From Kriegella aquimaris (GTDB taxonomy: Bacteria > Bacteroidota > Bacteroidia > Flavobacteriales > Flavobacteriaceae), in contig NZ_FNGV01000016.1 in NCBI RefSeq assembly GCF_900103215.1, positions 1 to 64,000 on the forward strand: a DNA stretch of 64,000 bases, written 5' to 3'. The notes below the pieces were generated by a model, which saw nothing but the letters and a program-made list of their open reading frames with translations, was not told the origin of the DNA and did no database searches. This document shows, piece by piece, positions 6,655-16,586 of the stretch (position 1 is its first letter; every line of letters begins with the position of its first letter). The position numbers and the translations under genes are program-made.

Positions 6655-9600
6655 ATGTTTTCAAAAAACTTCGAGAAATGGGATACCATCTTGGGATGGT
6701 CTGTTTTTTTTATAGCCCTTATTACGTACACCATTACCGTTGAGCCCACAAGTAGTTTCTGGGATGCGGGAGAATATATCGCAACTTCTGCGAAATTGCA
6801 GGTAGGTCATCCACCGGGAGCCCCTCTATTACAGATGATCGGTGCTTTTTTTGCCATGTTCGCGTTAGAACCTGATCAGATTGCGCGAATGGTAAACTAT
6901 GTCTCGGGTGTTTCAAGCGCCTTTACCATACTTTGTATGTTTTGGACCATCACCAACCTTGTGCGGAAACTTATTGCCGCCGAAGGGGCTTTGACCAATA
7001 GCAAAGCAATTGCCGTTTTGGGTAGTGGCCTTGTCGGCGCTTTAGCCTTTACCTATTCCGATAGTTTCTGGTTCAACGCAGTAGAGACCGAAGTGTATGC
7101 TACAGCCAGTTTTATTATGGCATTACTGCTATGGCTTGGGCTTAAATGGACAGATGACTTAGATGACCCCAGAGGAAATCGCTGGCTCGTTCTTATTTCT
7201 TTTGTCGTAGGCCTGACCTTTGGTATCCAGTTTATGGGTTTCTTGGCCATTCCTTCAATAGGGCTGTTATATTTTTTCAAAAAATACAAGACCACCACCG
7301 TCAAAAACTTTCTTTTGGCCAATATTGCCGTTATCGCGGTACTTATGTTGGTCTATAAATTTTCGCTGACCTATGTCTTGGAACTCTTCGGTTGGGCCGA
7401 AGTCTTCTTTATCAACAATATTGGGCTGCCTTTCAATTCAGGCAGCATTATTATGGGGCTCATTTTTATTGGTGCATTTTATTTTGGTCTGTCCTATACC
7501 CGTAAGAACAATTATAAAACGGCAAATACTATTGTGCTTTGTTTAATGTTCTTGTTCCTTGGTTTTTCTTCATGGATATTGCTACCAATACGCGCCAATG
7601 CCCAAGTAGTAATCAACGAGAACAATCCTGCTGATGCTCGGGCCCTTTTAGCGTATTACAATCGGGAACAATATCCTGGTGTCGATAGCCCCATTTATGG
7701 CACCTACTATTCAGATATGTTCGCGCCCGCAGGGGAAGACAAAGATGAGAAGCCCAAGTACGAGAAAGACGAAGAATTGGGAAAATACGTCATCGTAAAT
7801 TATTATAAAAATGCCCTTCAAGGTCCGAACCCCAAGCATGTAGGCATACTACCACGTATGTGGAGCAGTCAAAATGCAGAAAACTACATGCGCTATTTTG
7901 GTCCGCTCGAATTTAAGATGAAACAATCGAACGAAGAGCTCCGCAAAGCGGTCAATCAAGTAAAAACCGGCTATGCCAACGGAGAAATAGATGCCGAGCA
8001 GTATATCAGCTTTTTGAGACGATTCAATGAGTATTTAGAAGTTCAGCCACCATCGGTTTGGCAGAATATTCAGTATATGGTCGAATTTCAATTCGGATAT
8101 ATGTATTGGCGCTATTTCATGTGGAATTTTACAGGAAAAACAAATGATGTTCAAGGAAGATATGATGAAAACGGAAACTGGCTCAGCGGCATCGGTTTTA
8201 TAGACAGTTGGCGCTTGGGCAGCCAAGATAATTTACCCAGTGATATAGCCGACAACAAGGCGCGGAACACCTATTTCTTTCTTCCGCTTATACTCGGTAT
8301 CATCGGCCTTATCTTTCAAATTTCAAAAAACCCCAAGCAGTTTTGGGTGCTTTTGATTTTCTTTTTATTTACTGGCCTTGCCATACAATTTTATACCAAT
8401 CCATCCATTTTTCAGCCTAGGGAACGAGATTATTCACTAGTGGGTTCATTTTATATATTTGCGCTATGGATAGGAATCGGGGTTTATGGCCTTTTTGACG
8501 AATTCAAAAAATGGCTTACCCCTAAAATACTGGCGCCTTTGGTAACCATTATATGCCTTTTGGCGGTTCCTACGGTAATGGCTTTTCAGAATTGGGACGA
8601 TCATGATCGCTCAGGTCGCTATACAGCGCGGGCTTCGGCGAAATCGTATTTAGATTCTTGCCAAGAAGATGTGGGTGCCATATTGTTCACCATTGGTGAT
8701 AATGACACTTTCCCGTTATGGTATGCCCAAGAAATAGAAGGCCATCGTACCGATGTGCGCGTCGTTTGTACTAGTCTTTTTGAAACGGACTGGTATATCG
8801 ATCAGATGAAACGAAAAGCCTACGAGAGTGAAGCAATACCCTCACAGATAAGCCATGACAAATATCGATGGGGATCTCGAGACGTGCTTTATTTTCAAGG
8901 AATTACAGAAAATAGATGGTTATTACAAGATTTTATCGATTGGATAGATAGCGATAAACCACAGACCAAATTGAAGCATATACTGCAGCAACAAGGCGCC
9001 GATTTATCAGAATATTCTGAAAATAGCCAGAACATAGTATTTTACCCCACAAATAAAATCAGGGTTCCCGTCAACAAGAAAAACGTTCTTGAAAGTGGTT
9101 TGGTCAAAGAAAAAGATTCAGCCCTAATCGTAGATTATATCGATATCGACCTACCACAAAGTGCGATTACAAAAAAGAGCATGATGATGTTGGATATTTT
9201 GGCCAACAATGATTGGAAAAGACCTTTGTATTTCTCGGGTGGAAGTTTTGACGACGCTGAGTACATTTGGATGAAAGACTATCTGCAACTAGACGGACTG
9301 GCCTATAAGCTGGTCCCTATAAAGACCGAGCGGAGAAGTTCGTTTGAAATGGGCCGTATCGATACCGAACTCATGTACGGCATCGTAAAGAAATGGGATT
9401 GGGGCAATTCGGGAAGTCCGGATATTTACCACGATCCACAGACTAGAATTCAAGGACTTTCATTACGTAGCAATCTTGCACGATTGATGGAGAAATTGAT
9501 TGAAGAGAACAAAATCGACAAAGCCAAAGACGTTATCGAAATTGCGATGACTAATATGCCAGTCGATTATTACGGCTACTATACTTTCGTAGAACCTTTT

Positions 9601-10017
9601 GTTGATGGTTATTACAAGGTAGGTGAGTCAACCAAAGGCCGCGAGCTTTTTGAAAAATTAAAAAACAAGTACCAAGAGCGGCTCGAGTATTATGCCAGCG
9701 TGACGTTAGACCAACAATACGACCGTATTGATGATATTATAGCCGACATGCAGGGGTATCGCAGAAACATCGACATTCTTATCACCAATAATGACCGCGA
9801 GATTGCCGAAAAGGAAACTTTGATTTTCAATGAGTATATCGACAAGTTCAGTCATTTTTACAAAGATGAGTTGATGGACGATATACCTCCGCCACAGGCA
9901 CCGGTAAGCAATCCGGATATGGTCGACACCTTACCTATTTCTGATACTTCGGCCATCGATGCTACATCGACTGAAGGAGAGTTATTGGAGAGTGGTTCAG
10001 TACCGGAAGGGAATTAA
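6655..10017 (+). CDS. DUF2723 membrane protein (putative GT117-type glycosyltransferase)
   Basis: The 1120-residue protein begins with a multi-pass membrane region (about ten hydrophobic helices within residues 15-320, more around 540-660). An early extracytoplasmic loop carries the DUF2723 signature: WDAGEYIATSAK with Asp37 and Glu40, then VGHPPGAP with His52. This resembles the acidic first loop of protein O-mannosyltransferase-type (GT-C fold) enzymes. The C-terminal 450 residues are soluble and contain a stretch (GAILFTIGDNDTFPLWYAQE) conserved in Bacteroidota homologues, ending in a Pro/Ser/Thr-rich acidic tail. Family knowledge suggests sugar transfer from a lipid carrier to extracytoplasmic protein; the substrate is unknown. 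It stands alone as a single transcription unit. Confidence 0.85.
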   Translation: MFSKNFEKWDTILGWSVFFIALITYTITVEPTSSFWDAGEYIATSAKLQVGHPPGAPLLQMIGAFFAMFALEPDQIARMVNYVSGVSSAFTILCMFWTITNLVRKLIAAEGALTNSKAIAVLGSGLVGALAFTYSDSFWFNAVETEVYATASFIMALLLWLGLKWTDDLDDPRGNRWLVLISFVVGLTFGIQFMGFLAIPSIGLLYFFKKYKTTTVKNFLLANIAVIAVLMLVYKFSLTYVLELFGWAEVFFINNIGLPFNSGSIIMGLIFIGAFYFGLSYTRKNNYKTANTIVLCLMFLFLGFSSWILLPIRANAQVVINENNPADARALLAYYNREQYPGVDSPIYGTYYSDMFAPAGEDKDEKPKYEKDEELGKYVIVNYYKNALQGPNPKHVGILPRMWSSQNAENYMRYFGPLEFKMKQSNEELRKAVNQVKTGYANGEIDAEQYISFLRRFNEYLEVQPPSVWQNIQYMVEFQFGYMYWRYFMWNFTGKTNDVQGRYDENGNWLSGIGFIDSWRLGSQDNLPSDIADNKARNTYFFLPLILGIIGLIFQISKNPKQFWVLLIFFLFTGLAIQFYTNPSIFQPRERDYSLVGSFYIFALWIGIGVYGLFDEFKKWLTPKILAPLVTIICLLAVPTVMAFQNWDDHDRSGRYTARASAKSYLDSCQEDVGAILFTIGDNDTFPLWYAQEIEGHRTDVRVVCTSLFETDWYIDQMKRKAYESEAIPSQISHDKYRWGSRDVLYFQGITENRWLLQDFIDWIDSDKPQTKLKHILQQQGADLSEYSENSQNIVFYPTNKIRVPVNKKNVLESGLVKEKDSALIVDYIDIDLPQSAITKKSMMMLDILANNDWKRPLYFSGGSFDDAEYIWMKDYLQLDGLAYKLVPIKTERRSSFEMGRIDTELMYGIVKKWDWGNSGSPDIYHDPQTRIQGLSLRSNLARLMEKLIEENKIDKAKDVIEIAMTNMPVDYYGYYTFVEPFVDGYYKVGESTKGRELFEKLKNKYQERLEYYASVTLDQQYDRIDDIIADMQGYRRNIDILITNNDREIAEKETLIFNEYIDKFSHFYKDELMDDIPPPQAPVSNPDMVDTLPISDTSAIDATSTEGELLESGSVPEGN

Positions 10018-10162
10018 AAGAATTGTCTTCAAGAGCGAAGTGAAAAAATCTGGTGCAGTGCTCTGAAACGTAAAATAGAAAGTATACTTCGTTCTGCTTG
10101 CAATAACTTCAGACCTAAAGCCTTGGTTGCAGATGCTACAAGCAAAGCGATTTAGAATATTT

Positions 10163-10459
10163 TTAAACGTATTCGTTTAGTATTCCAATAAGGGTATTGG
10201 CATCTTGTTCGCCACTTTGGCGCCAGACCATTTCTCCTTTTTTGTAGATCATGAGCGTAGGCAACCCTTTGACCCGTAACGCTTGGGAAAGTTCTTGGTT
10301 CTTATCTACGTCTATTTTGATAACCTTGCCCTTATCACCAAGAGCCGCTGCTACATCGCGTAAAACGGCGTGCATTGAGGTCGATTGTTCGTTCCATTCA
10401 GCATAAAAGTCCAACAGCACCGGAATGCTTCCTTCTATAAGTTCACCAAATTTAGACAT
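10163..10459 (-). CDS. Thioredoxin-fold protein lacking the CxxC active site
   Basis: At 98 residues this has the full thioredoxin fold: LLDFYAEW (strand and start of the active-site helix), IKIDVDKNQELSQALRVKG, the cis-proline motif GLPTLMIYKKGE, and a final helix. Where thioredoxins have WCGPC, it has Trp22-Asn23-Glu24-Gln25-Ser26, so both redox cysteines are gone and no other cysteine is present. It cannot be a disulfide reductase of the usual kind; a binding or chaperone-like role is possible. A good promoter lies just upstream (10483-10512). Single gene, convergent with the DUF2723 gene. Confidence 0.85.
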   Translation of the reverse strand: MSKFGELIEGSIPVLLDFYAEWNEQSTSMHAVLRDVAAALGDKGKVIKIDVDKNQELSQALRVKGLPTLMIYKKGEMVWRQSGEQDANTLIGILNEYV

Positions 10460-10482
10460 ATGTATAGCTTTGGGTTATGCGC

Positions 10483-10512
10483 CAAATGTAGTAAAAATTG
10501 TCAAAAAACAAG
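10483..10512 (-). promoter_or_regulatory. Bacteroidota-type promoter of the thioredoxin-fold gene
   Basis: On the minus strand TACATTTG (10490-10483) matches the TAnnTTTG -7 element exactly. A TTG-containing -33 element (CTTG, 10512-10509) lies 18 bases further upstream. The start codon is 24 bases downstream. Confidence 0.6.
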
Positions 10513-10553
10513 TAAGCCACCCACAATTGTAAAAAATTATAAAATGTGACGGC

Positions 10554-11783
10554 TTACGTTAAGGCCTTTTTTCTTAGGGTTATTACGGTGATTTCAGGCC
10601 AAATACCAACCCTTCCTGGGTAGCCCAAAAAGCCGAATCCTCGATTGACATTAATATATTGTCCCATTTCCTCATAAATACCTGCCCAATATTTATAGCG
10701 CCATTTAACAGGGCTCCATTTTACCCATCCAGGAATTTCGATACCGAATTGCATGCCATGGGTATGGCCACTGAGCGTTAAGTGATAGTGATAATCGTCA
10801 TGAATCACTATGTCTTCCCAATGTGATGGGTCGTGACTCAATAGTATTTTAAAATCGTTTTCAGCAATTGTGGCACTGGCCTTTTTCAAATCGCCGGCTT
10901 TTTTAAATCCGCCCCTCCCCCAATTTTCAACACCGACAAGTGCAATTTTATCTTTCCCTTTCTCAAGGTAACGGCTTTCGTTCAACAACAAATCAAATCC
11001 CATATTCTTTTGAAGTAATTTTAAATCTTCAAGGTTTTGGAATTTTATTTCTTCGGATTCCCAATCTACATAATCTCCGTAATCATGATTTCCTAAAATA
11101 GAAAACACACCATCTTTAGCCTCCAACGTAGAAAAAAGGGAGGCCCAAGGCTGCATCTCCTCTGTCTTATTATTGACCAAGTCACCAGTAAAAAATATGA
11201 CATCGCTATTTTGTTGGTTGACCAGGTCCACGGCATATTCTATTTCCTTTCTATTGTCGAAACTACCGCTATGAACATCGGATATTTGTGTAATCTGATA
11301 CCCATCGAAGGCATCGGGTAAATCATCGAATTCTAAACTGTATTTCAAAACCTTGTAGTTGTATTTACCTTTATACATTCCATAAAGCAACGCACCAAAG
11401 GGAATGGTCGCAAGACCAAGACCGATAAGGCTGAGAAACCTTCTTCTTGCCGGGAGGGTAAAAGCATCCGATGAACCAGAAATTTTATAATAGGCTCCAC
11501 TAACCACGCGAAAAAGGTCTTCAGAAAAAAGGAAGACAATCGCAATAAGCTCGAAAGCCAAAAAGGCGAGTAAAAAGCCAAAAGCATAACTTTTCGGCCG
11601 ACTCAATACCCGACCTGGTGTATCGCCAAAGGCAAATTGATAGATAAAATTACAAAGCACCAATAACGAAACCGCTGCTGCCAAATAATAGACCCATTGG
11701 TATCTCGTGACAGTTCTTAAGGCTTGAAGCACATAAAAACTTAGTATACCATAAACAAGAACAAAAACAAACCAACGTAACAT
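10554..11783 (-). CDS. Membrane-anchored metallophosphoesterase
   Basis: Residues 1-140 contain about four transmembrane helices (FVFVLVYGILSFYVLQAL first). The rest is a calcineurin-like phosphoesterase with its metal-binding blocks in order: QITQISDVHSGSF, VIFFTGDLVNN, SILGNHDYGDY, ILLSHDPSHW and TLSGHTHGMQFG. The family includes YkuE/YaeI-like enzymes acting on phosphate esters, some on UDP-diacylglucosamine or other membrane lipids; the substrate here is unknown. All the metal ligands expected from the family are present. 409 residues. A TATATTTG element lies 12 bases upstream of the start. Confidence 0.9.
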   Translation of the reverse strand: MLRWFVFVLVYGILSFYVLQALRTVTRYQWVYYLAAAVSLLVLCNFIYQFAFGDTPGRVLSRPKSYAFGFLLAFLAFELIAIVFLFSEDLFRVVSGAYYKISGSSDAFTLPARRRFLSLIGLGLATIPFGALLYGMYKGKYNYKVLKYSLEFDDLPDAFDGYQITQISDVHSGSFDNRKEIEYAVDLVNQQNSDVIFFTGDLVNNKTEEMQPWASLFSTLEAKDGVFSILGNHDYGDYVDWESEEIKFQNLEDLKLLQKNMGFDLLLNESRYLEKGKDKIALVGVENWGRGGFKKAGDLKKASATIAENDFKILLSHDPSHWEDIVIHDDYHYHLTLSGHTHGMQFGIEIPGWVKWSPVKWRYKYWAGIYEEMGQYINVNRGFGFLGYPGRVGIWPEITVITLRKKALT

Positions 11784-11794
11784 ATTACTTTTTA

Positions 11795-11802
11795 CAAATA
11801 TA
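11795..11802 (-). promoter_or_regulatory. -7 element before the metallophosphoesterase gene
   Basis: TATATTTG on the minus strand matches TAnnTTTG exactly and lies 12 bases before the start codon, giving a very short leader. No clear -33 TTTG was found at the usual distance. Confidence 0.45.
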
Positions 11803-11827
11803 TTTCATTAGTCGGCCATTTCACGAT

Positions 11828-12562
11828 CTAATTACTATTAGTTATAACGGAATCGACTACACGACCAATAATTGAACCATCTGTAATCGCAATGGCATCG
11901 TCTTTTAAGAACGATGGTGAATTCATTGATACCTTTGGAGTAGTGTCGATTCGCTTTTCAAATTTGCTGCCTGAAAGATGTACGGCCCTAAAGCCCCCTG
12001 AAATAAAATGATGCACGTTGTCCGGGTTGATACCCGAACCTGGCATGATGGTAGTTTTTGAAGTTCTTTGATGTAGTTCCGACAATAAATCAAGTCCTTC
12101 AAATGCCGATTTTTGTTGTCCTGATGTTAAAATAGTGTCTACTCCAATTCCTTCCAATTGTCTTAAAGTCTCTAAAGGGTTTTTCACCCAATCGAAAGCA
12201 CGATGAAAGGTGAATTTTAAAGGGGCAGATATGCGCAACAATTCTTTTGTTCGTTCTACATCGAGTGTGCCATCCGCAAATAGGACTCCAGAAACAATAC
12301 CATCAAAACCCAGTTCAACACATAGTTCGATATTTCTTTTCATGACTTCAAATTCTATGTCAGAATAGGTGAAATCACCACTTCTCGGACGTATCAGAAC
12401 ATGAACGGGAATAGCGATATGCTGTCTTGCCATTTTGAGTAGGCCATACGAGGGTGTGATTCCGCCCACACCTAACTCAGAGCATAGCTCAATTCTATCG
12501 GCCCCCGATTTTTGTGCATTCAAGGCAGATTCAAGCGAATTGGCACATACTTCTACAATCAT
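11828..12562 (-). CDS. cutC: CutC family protein
   Basis: A 244-residue TIM-barrel protein of the CutC family: VEVCANSLESAL at the N-terminus, ADRIELCSELGVGGITPS, HVLIRPRSGDFTYS, LKFTFHRAFDW and TIMPGSGINPDNV are family hallmarks. It was named for copper homeostasis in E. coli, but that role is disputed and the biochemical activity is unsettled. It stands divergent from the glycosylasparaginase gene with a 41-base gap. 20 bases follow it before the metallophosphoesterase promoter region, and the two minus-strand genes may be co-transcribed. Confidence 0.93.
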   Translation of the reverse strand: MIVEVCANSLESALNAQKSGADRIELCSELGVGGITPSYGLLKMARQHIAIPVHVLIRPRSGDFTYSDIEFEVMKRNIELCVELGFDGIVSGVLFADGTLDVERTKELLRISAPLKFTFHRAFDWVKNPLETLRQLEGIGVDTILTSGQQKSAFEGLDLLSELHQRTSKTTIMPGSGINPDNVHHFISGGFRAVHLSGSKFEKRIDTTPKVSMNSPSFLKDDAIAITDGSIIGRVVDSVITNSN

Positions 12563-12603
12563 ATTGAGTATATTTAAACCCTAAAATTAAGCATCCCTTT
12601 TTC

Positions 12604-13599
12604 ATGAAACGAAGAAAGTTTTTAAAAAATTCCACAACAGGCGCAGCTGGCCTGATTTCCGCTCCCCTACTCGCTTCCTGTAACGAAAGCAATACGAAAT
12701 TAGCAACTGATACAATTGAAGAAAAAATAATAAGACCTGTTGCTGTATGTACGTGGAATTTCCACAATGCTACGGCAAAGGCCTGGGAAGTTCTTAAGGA
12801 TGGCGGCAATTCGCTCGATGCCGTAGAACAAGGTGTCATGGTCGAGGAAGCCAATGTAGACAACCAAACCGTCGGAAAGGGCGGCCGCCCTGACAGAGAC
12901 GGTAACGTCACTTTAGATGCATGCATTATGGATAAGGACAGCAATTGCGGCGCCGTACTTTGCATGCAAAATATTGCTCATCCCGTTTCGGTGGCCCGCA
13001 AGGTCATGGAAGAAACCCCACATGTGATGCTAGCGGGCAAAGGAGCCGAAAAATTTGCATATGAGCAAGGTTTTAAAAAAGAGGACCTACTTACAGAAAA
13101 ATCAAAACAGCAATGGCTCGAATGGAAAAAGACGTCGAAATACGAAACGATTATTAATATCGAAAACCATGACACCATAGGAATGTTAGCGATCGACAAG
13201 AACGGTGATATTGCCGGAGCTTGCACAACAAGTGGAATGGCCTACAAATTTGCAGGGCGTGTAGGTGATTCCCCGATTATCGGCGCCGGTCTCTTTATTG
13301 ATAACGAAATTGGTGGCGCCACGGCAACCGGTGTCGGGGAAGAAGTCGTTCGCACTGTGGGCAGTTTTCTAATCGTTGAGCTTATGCGACAGGGTAAGTC
13401 ACCCGAAGAAGCTTGTAAAGAAGGCGTAAGACGCATCATGGAAAAAAACAAAGACCGCGATGATTTTCAGATAGGTTTCCTAGCCATCAACAAAAAAGGG
13501 GAAACAGGAGGTTACTGCGTTCATCCGGGATTTACCTATAGTCAATATACCGAAGAAGGACAGATCAACCACCCGGCGGGATCCTTCATGAAAGGATAA
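12604..13599 (+). CDS. N4-(beta-N-acetylglucosaminyl)-L-asparaginase (glycosylasparaginase)
   Basis: An Ntn-hydrolase that cleaves the GlcNAc-Asn bond left after glycoprotein breakdown. The protein (331 residues) begins with a twin-arginine-like signal (MKRRKFLKNSTTGAAG) that also ends in a possible lipobox (LLASCN), so it is exported. The autoproteolysis and nucleophile site is NHDTIGMLAID: cleavage before Thr yields the active beta chain. Other family blocks are GNSLDAVEQGV, GRPDRDGNVTLDA, SGMAYKFAGRVGDSPIIGAG and ATGVGEE. Length is normal for the bacterial periplasmic form. It is followed after 43 bases by polA on the same strand. Confidence 0.92.
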   Translation: MKRRKFLKNSTTGAAGLISAPLLASCNESNTKLATDTIEEKIIRPVAVCTWNFHNATAKAWEVLKDGGNSLDAVEQGVMVEEANVDNQTVGKGGRPDRDGNVTLDACIMDKDSNCGAVLCMQNIAHPVSVARKVMEETPHVMLAGKGAEKFAYEQGFKKEDLLTEKSKQQWLEWKKTSKYETIINIENHDTIGMLAIDKNGDIAGACTTSGMAYKFAGRVGDSPIIGAGLFIDNEIGGATATGVGEEVVRTVGSFLIVELMRQGKSPEEACKEGVRRIMEKNKDRDDFQIGFLAINKKGETGGYCVHPGFTYSQYTEEGQINHPAGSFMKG

Positions 13600-13642
13600 T
13601 ACCATAATCAAAATTGCATTTTAACTCAGGAAAAAACATACG

Positions 13643-16483
13643 ATGCCAGAACAAAAGAGACTCTTTTTACTTGACGCCTACGCCCTAATTTTTAGAGGAT
13701 ACTACGCTTTTATCAAAAATCCGCGTATCAATTCAAAAGGCATGGACACCTCGGCTATTTTAGGCTTTACGAACTCTTTACTGGACGTCATAAAACGTGA
13801 ACGCCCTGACCACTTAGCGGTATGTTTTGATCGTGGCGGCAGTGTCTCACGGGTCGAAATGTTCGAAGATTACAAAGCCAATCGTGATGAAACCCCCGAA
13901 GGCATTCGATTAGCCATACCTTATATCGAGAAAATCTTGAATGCCATGTGCATTCCGGTAATCGTGAAAGAAGGGTATGAAGCCGATGATATCATCGGAA
14001 CCTTATCCAAAAAAGCCGAAAAACAAGGCTATCGAACATTTATGGTTACCCCTGACAAAGATTTCGCACAATTGGTTAGCGAGAATATTTTCATGTATCG
14101 CCCAATGTTCGGTGGCGGTTATGAAACTTGGGGCATTCCTGAAGTCCAGAAAAAATTCGAGGTGGAGCGACCTGAACAGGTCATCGATTTTCTAGGAATG
14201 ATGGGTGACTCCGTTGACAATATCCCGGGACTTCCCGGAGTGGGAGAAAAAACCGCCAAGAAATTCCTTGCCGCGTACGGAAGCATGGAAGGTTTGCTCG
14301 CGAACACCCATGAACTAAAGGGAAAAATGAAAGAAAAGATAGAGGCCAATGCAGAGCTTGGCATCCTGTCCAAAGAACTAGCCAAAATAATGCTCGATGT
14401 ACCCGTTGAATTTGACGAAGCCGACTTTGAAATGTGTGCTCCCGATGTCGAAAAAGTAACGGAAATCTTCCAAGAGCTTGAATTCAGAAGGTTGTTGGAT
14501 AATTTTCTTAAAACCTTCGCTTCAGAAGAAACCACTGCCAATGACACATCCTCAGAAACAAAACCTACAGCCAAACCAAGCAATAAAAGTACTGCAGGTG
14601 CCGGACAGTTTTCCTTATTTGGAGGAGATGGCGCAAGTGCATCAAAAACCATAACATCCGATACGGGAAGAAAAACAATCAAAACCACACCCCACGTGTA
14701 TCAAAGCGTTGCCGCGGGTATGGCCCTAAAACTATTTATTCAGCAACTGATGAAACAAACTTCAGTATGCTTTGATACCGAGACCACGGGTCTTGATCCG
14801 ATTACGGCACAATTGGTTGGGATTGCTTTTTCTTGGGAAGCAGGAAAGGGCTTTTATGTGGCTTTTCCAGAAAACATTCAGGAAGCACAGCAACTAATCG
14901 AAGAATTACGACCCTTTTTTGAGTCTGAACAAATAGAAAAAATAGGGCAAAACTTAAAATATGACATTAAGGTTCTGAAAAAATATGATATCGAAGTCAA
15001 AGGCACCTTATTCGATACTATGTTGGCCCACTATTTGATCAATCCCGATATGCGGCATAATATGGATGTATTGGCGGAAACTTACTTGAATTACACACCT
15101 GTTTCCATTACTGAACTTATCGGAAAAAAAGGAAAAAACCAGTTATCGATGCGACAGGTTCCGTTGGAGCAACAGACCGAATATGCGGTTGAAGACGCCG
15201 ATATCACCTATCAATTGGCACAAAAATTCAGACCCGAACTCACTGAAGCCAATACCGAAACCCTTTTTAAAGACATCGAAGTACCATTGCTACGGGTACT
15301 TGCCGATATGGAATTGGAGGGTATCAATCTCGATAAGGATTTTCTGCAATCCCTTGCCAAAGATTTGGACAATGACATTAAAAATTTGGAAATCCAAATC
15401 TACGAAACGGCTGGAGAACAGTTCAATATCGCCTCCCCAAAACAACTCGGTGAAATTTTATTTGACAAAATGAAGCTTGTCGATAAACCAAAAAAAACCA
15501 AAACAGGGCAATATTCCACAGCCGAAGATGTACTCTCGTACTTGGCTAAAGACCATCAAATTATTCGCGATGTACTTGAGTTTCGCGGTTTATCAAAATT
15601 AAAAAGCACTTATGTAGATGCTTTACCCGAACAAGTAGAACCAACTACAGGCCGGGTACATACCGATTATATGCAAACGGTAGCTGCCACCGGCAGACTG
15701 TCAAGCAACAATCCGAATTTACAAAATATCCCGATTCGTACCGAACGTGGCCGTCAAGTACGAAAGGCTTTTATACCAAGAAATGAGAATTACACCCTTT
15801 TAGCTGCCGATTATTCACAGATAGAATTACGCATCATTGCCGCCCTCAGCCAAGAAACTACAATGATCGACGCATTTAAAAACGGAGAAGATATTCACGC
15901 CTCTACAGCAGCAAAGGTTTTTAATGTGCCTATTTCAGAAGTAACCCGTGAACAACGAAGCAATGCCAAAACAGTGAACTTCGGAATAATTTACGGCGTT
16001 TCCGCTTTCGGATTGAGCAACCAGACCGATCTTTCACGCTCAGAAGCCAAAGAATTGATCGATACCTATTACCAGACGTATCCGAAACTACGTAATTACA
16101 TGAGCGAATTGGTTGATTTTGCACGTGATAATGGCTATGTACAGACTGTTTTAGGGCGCCGCCGGTATTTAAAAGACATCAACTCCCGAAATGCCGTAGT
16201 ACGAGGGGCCGCCGAACGAAACGCAGTAAATGCACCGATTCAAGGTAGTGCCGCCGATATCATTAAGATAGCCATGATCAATATTCACAAAAAACTGACC
16301 CAAGGCGGATATAAGACCAAAATGCTTTTACAAGTGCATGATGAATTGGTATTCGATGTGCCGAAAACGGAACTCGATGAAATGAAAACGCTTATTAAAT
16401 CAGAAATGGAAAATGCCTACCAGCTTTCCGTACCTCTAGATGTCGAGGTCGGTTTGGGTGACAACTGGCTTATGGCCCACTGA
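13643..16483 (+). CDS. polA: DNA polymerase I
   Basis: Replication and repair polymerase with three domains. The 5'-3' exonuclease domain comes first (about 1-290: FLLDAYALIFRGYYAF, GYEADDIIGTLS, DSVDNIPGLPGVGEKTA). A low-complexity Thr/Ser/Lys linker (290-345) follows. The 3'-5' proofreading domain has an intact DxE (CFDTETTGLDP, about residue 377) and EDADITYQLA. The polymerase domain carries motif A (LLAADYSQIELRI), motif B (RSNAKTVNFGIIYG) and motif C (QVHDELVFD, about 898). Length 946 is normal. ATG is preceded by an AGGAAAA purine run, one of the better ribosome binding sites in the window. Proofreading is therefore retained, unlike in some bacterial PolA proteins. Confidence 0.97.
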   Translation: MPEQKRLFLLDAYALIFRGYYAFIKNPRINSKGMDTSAILGFTNSLLDVIKRERPDHLAVCFDRGGSVSRVEMFEDYKANRDETPEGIRLAIPYIEKILNAMCIPVIVKEGYEADDIIGTLSKKAEKQGYRTFMVTPDKDFAQLVSENIFMYRPMFGGGYETWGIPEVQKKFEVERPEQVIDFLGMMGDSVDNIPGLPGVGEKTAKKFLAAYGSMEGLLANTHELKGKMKEKIEANAELGILSKELAKIMLDVPVEFDEADFEMCAPDVEKVTEIFQELEFRRLLDNFLKTFASEETTANDTSSETKPTAKPSNKSTAGAGQFSLFGGDGASASKTITSDTGRKTIKTTPHVYQSVAAGMALKLFIQQLMKQTSVCFDTETTGLDPITAQLVGIAFSWEAGKGFYVAFPENIQEAQQLIEELRPFFESEQIEKIGQNLKYDIKVLKKYDIEVKGTLFDTMLAHYLINPDMRHNMDVLAETYLNYTPVSITELIGKKGKNQLSMRQVPLEQQTEYAVEDADITYQLAQKFRPELTEANTETLFKDIEVPLLRVLADMELEGINLDKDFLQSLAKDLDNDIKNLEIQIYETAGEQFNIASPKQLGEILFDKMKLVDKPKKTKTGQYSTAEDVLSYLAKDHQIIRDVLEFRGLSKLKSTYVDALPEQVEPTTGRVHTDYMQTVAATGRLSSNNPNLQNIPIRTERGRQVRKAFIPRNENYTLLAADYSQIELRIIAALSQETTMIDAFKNGEDIHASTAAKVFNVPISEVTREQRSNAKTVNFGIIYGVSAFGLSNQTDLSRSEAKELIDTYYQTYPKLRNYMSELVDFARDNGYVQTVLGRRRYLKDINSRNAVVRGAAERNAVNAPIQGSAADIIKIAMINIHKKLTQGGYKTKMLLQVHDELVFDVPKTELDEMKTLIKSEMENAYQLSVPLDVEVGLGDNWLMAH

Positions 16484-16586
16484 CCCACTCAAAAGCTCGT
16501 TTCACAACATTTAATTGCAATTAACCCACTAACTGACTTAATTTTGGCCTATAGCAGCGTATTGCGCCCTATCAACCCATTGTCTT

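Noticed and set aside
14119-14688. Minus-strand open frame of 189 codons inside polA
   Set aside because: Antisense shadow of a conserved gene; Ser/Pro-rich composition is what the complementary frame of this region would give.
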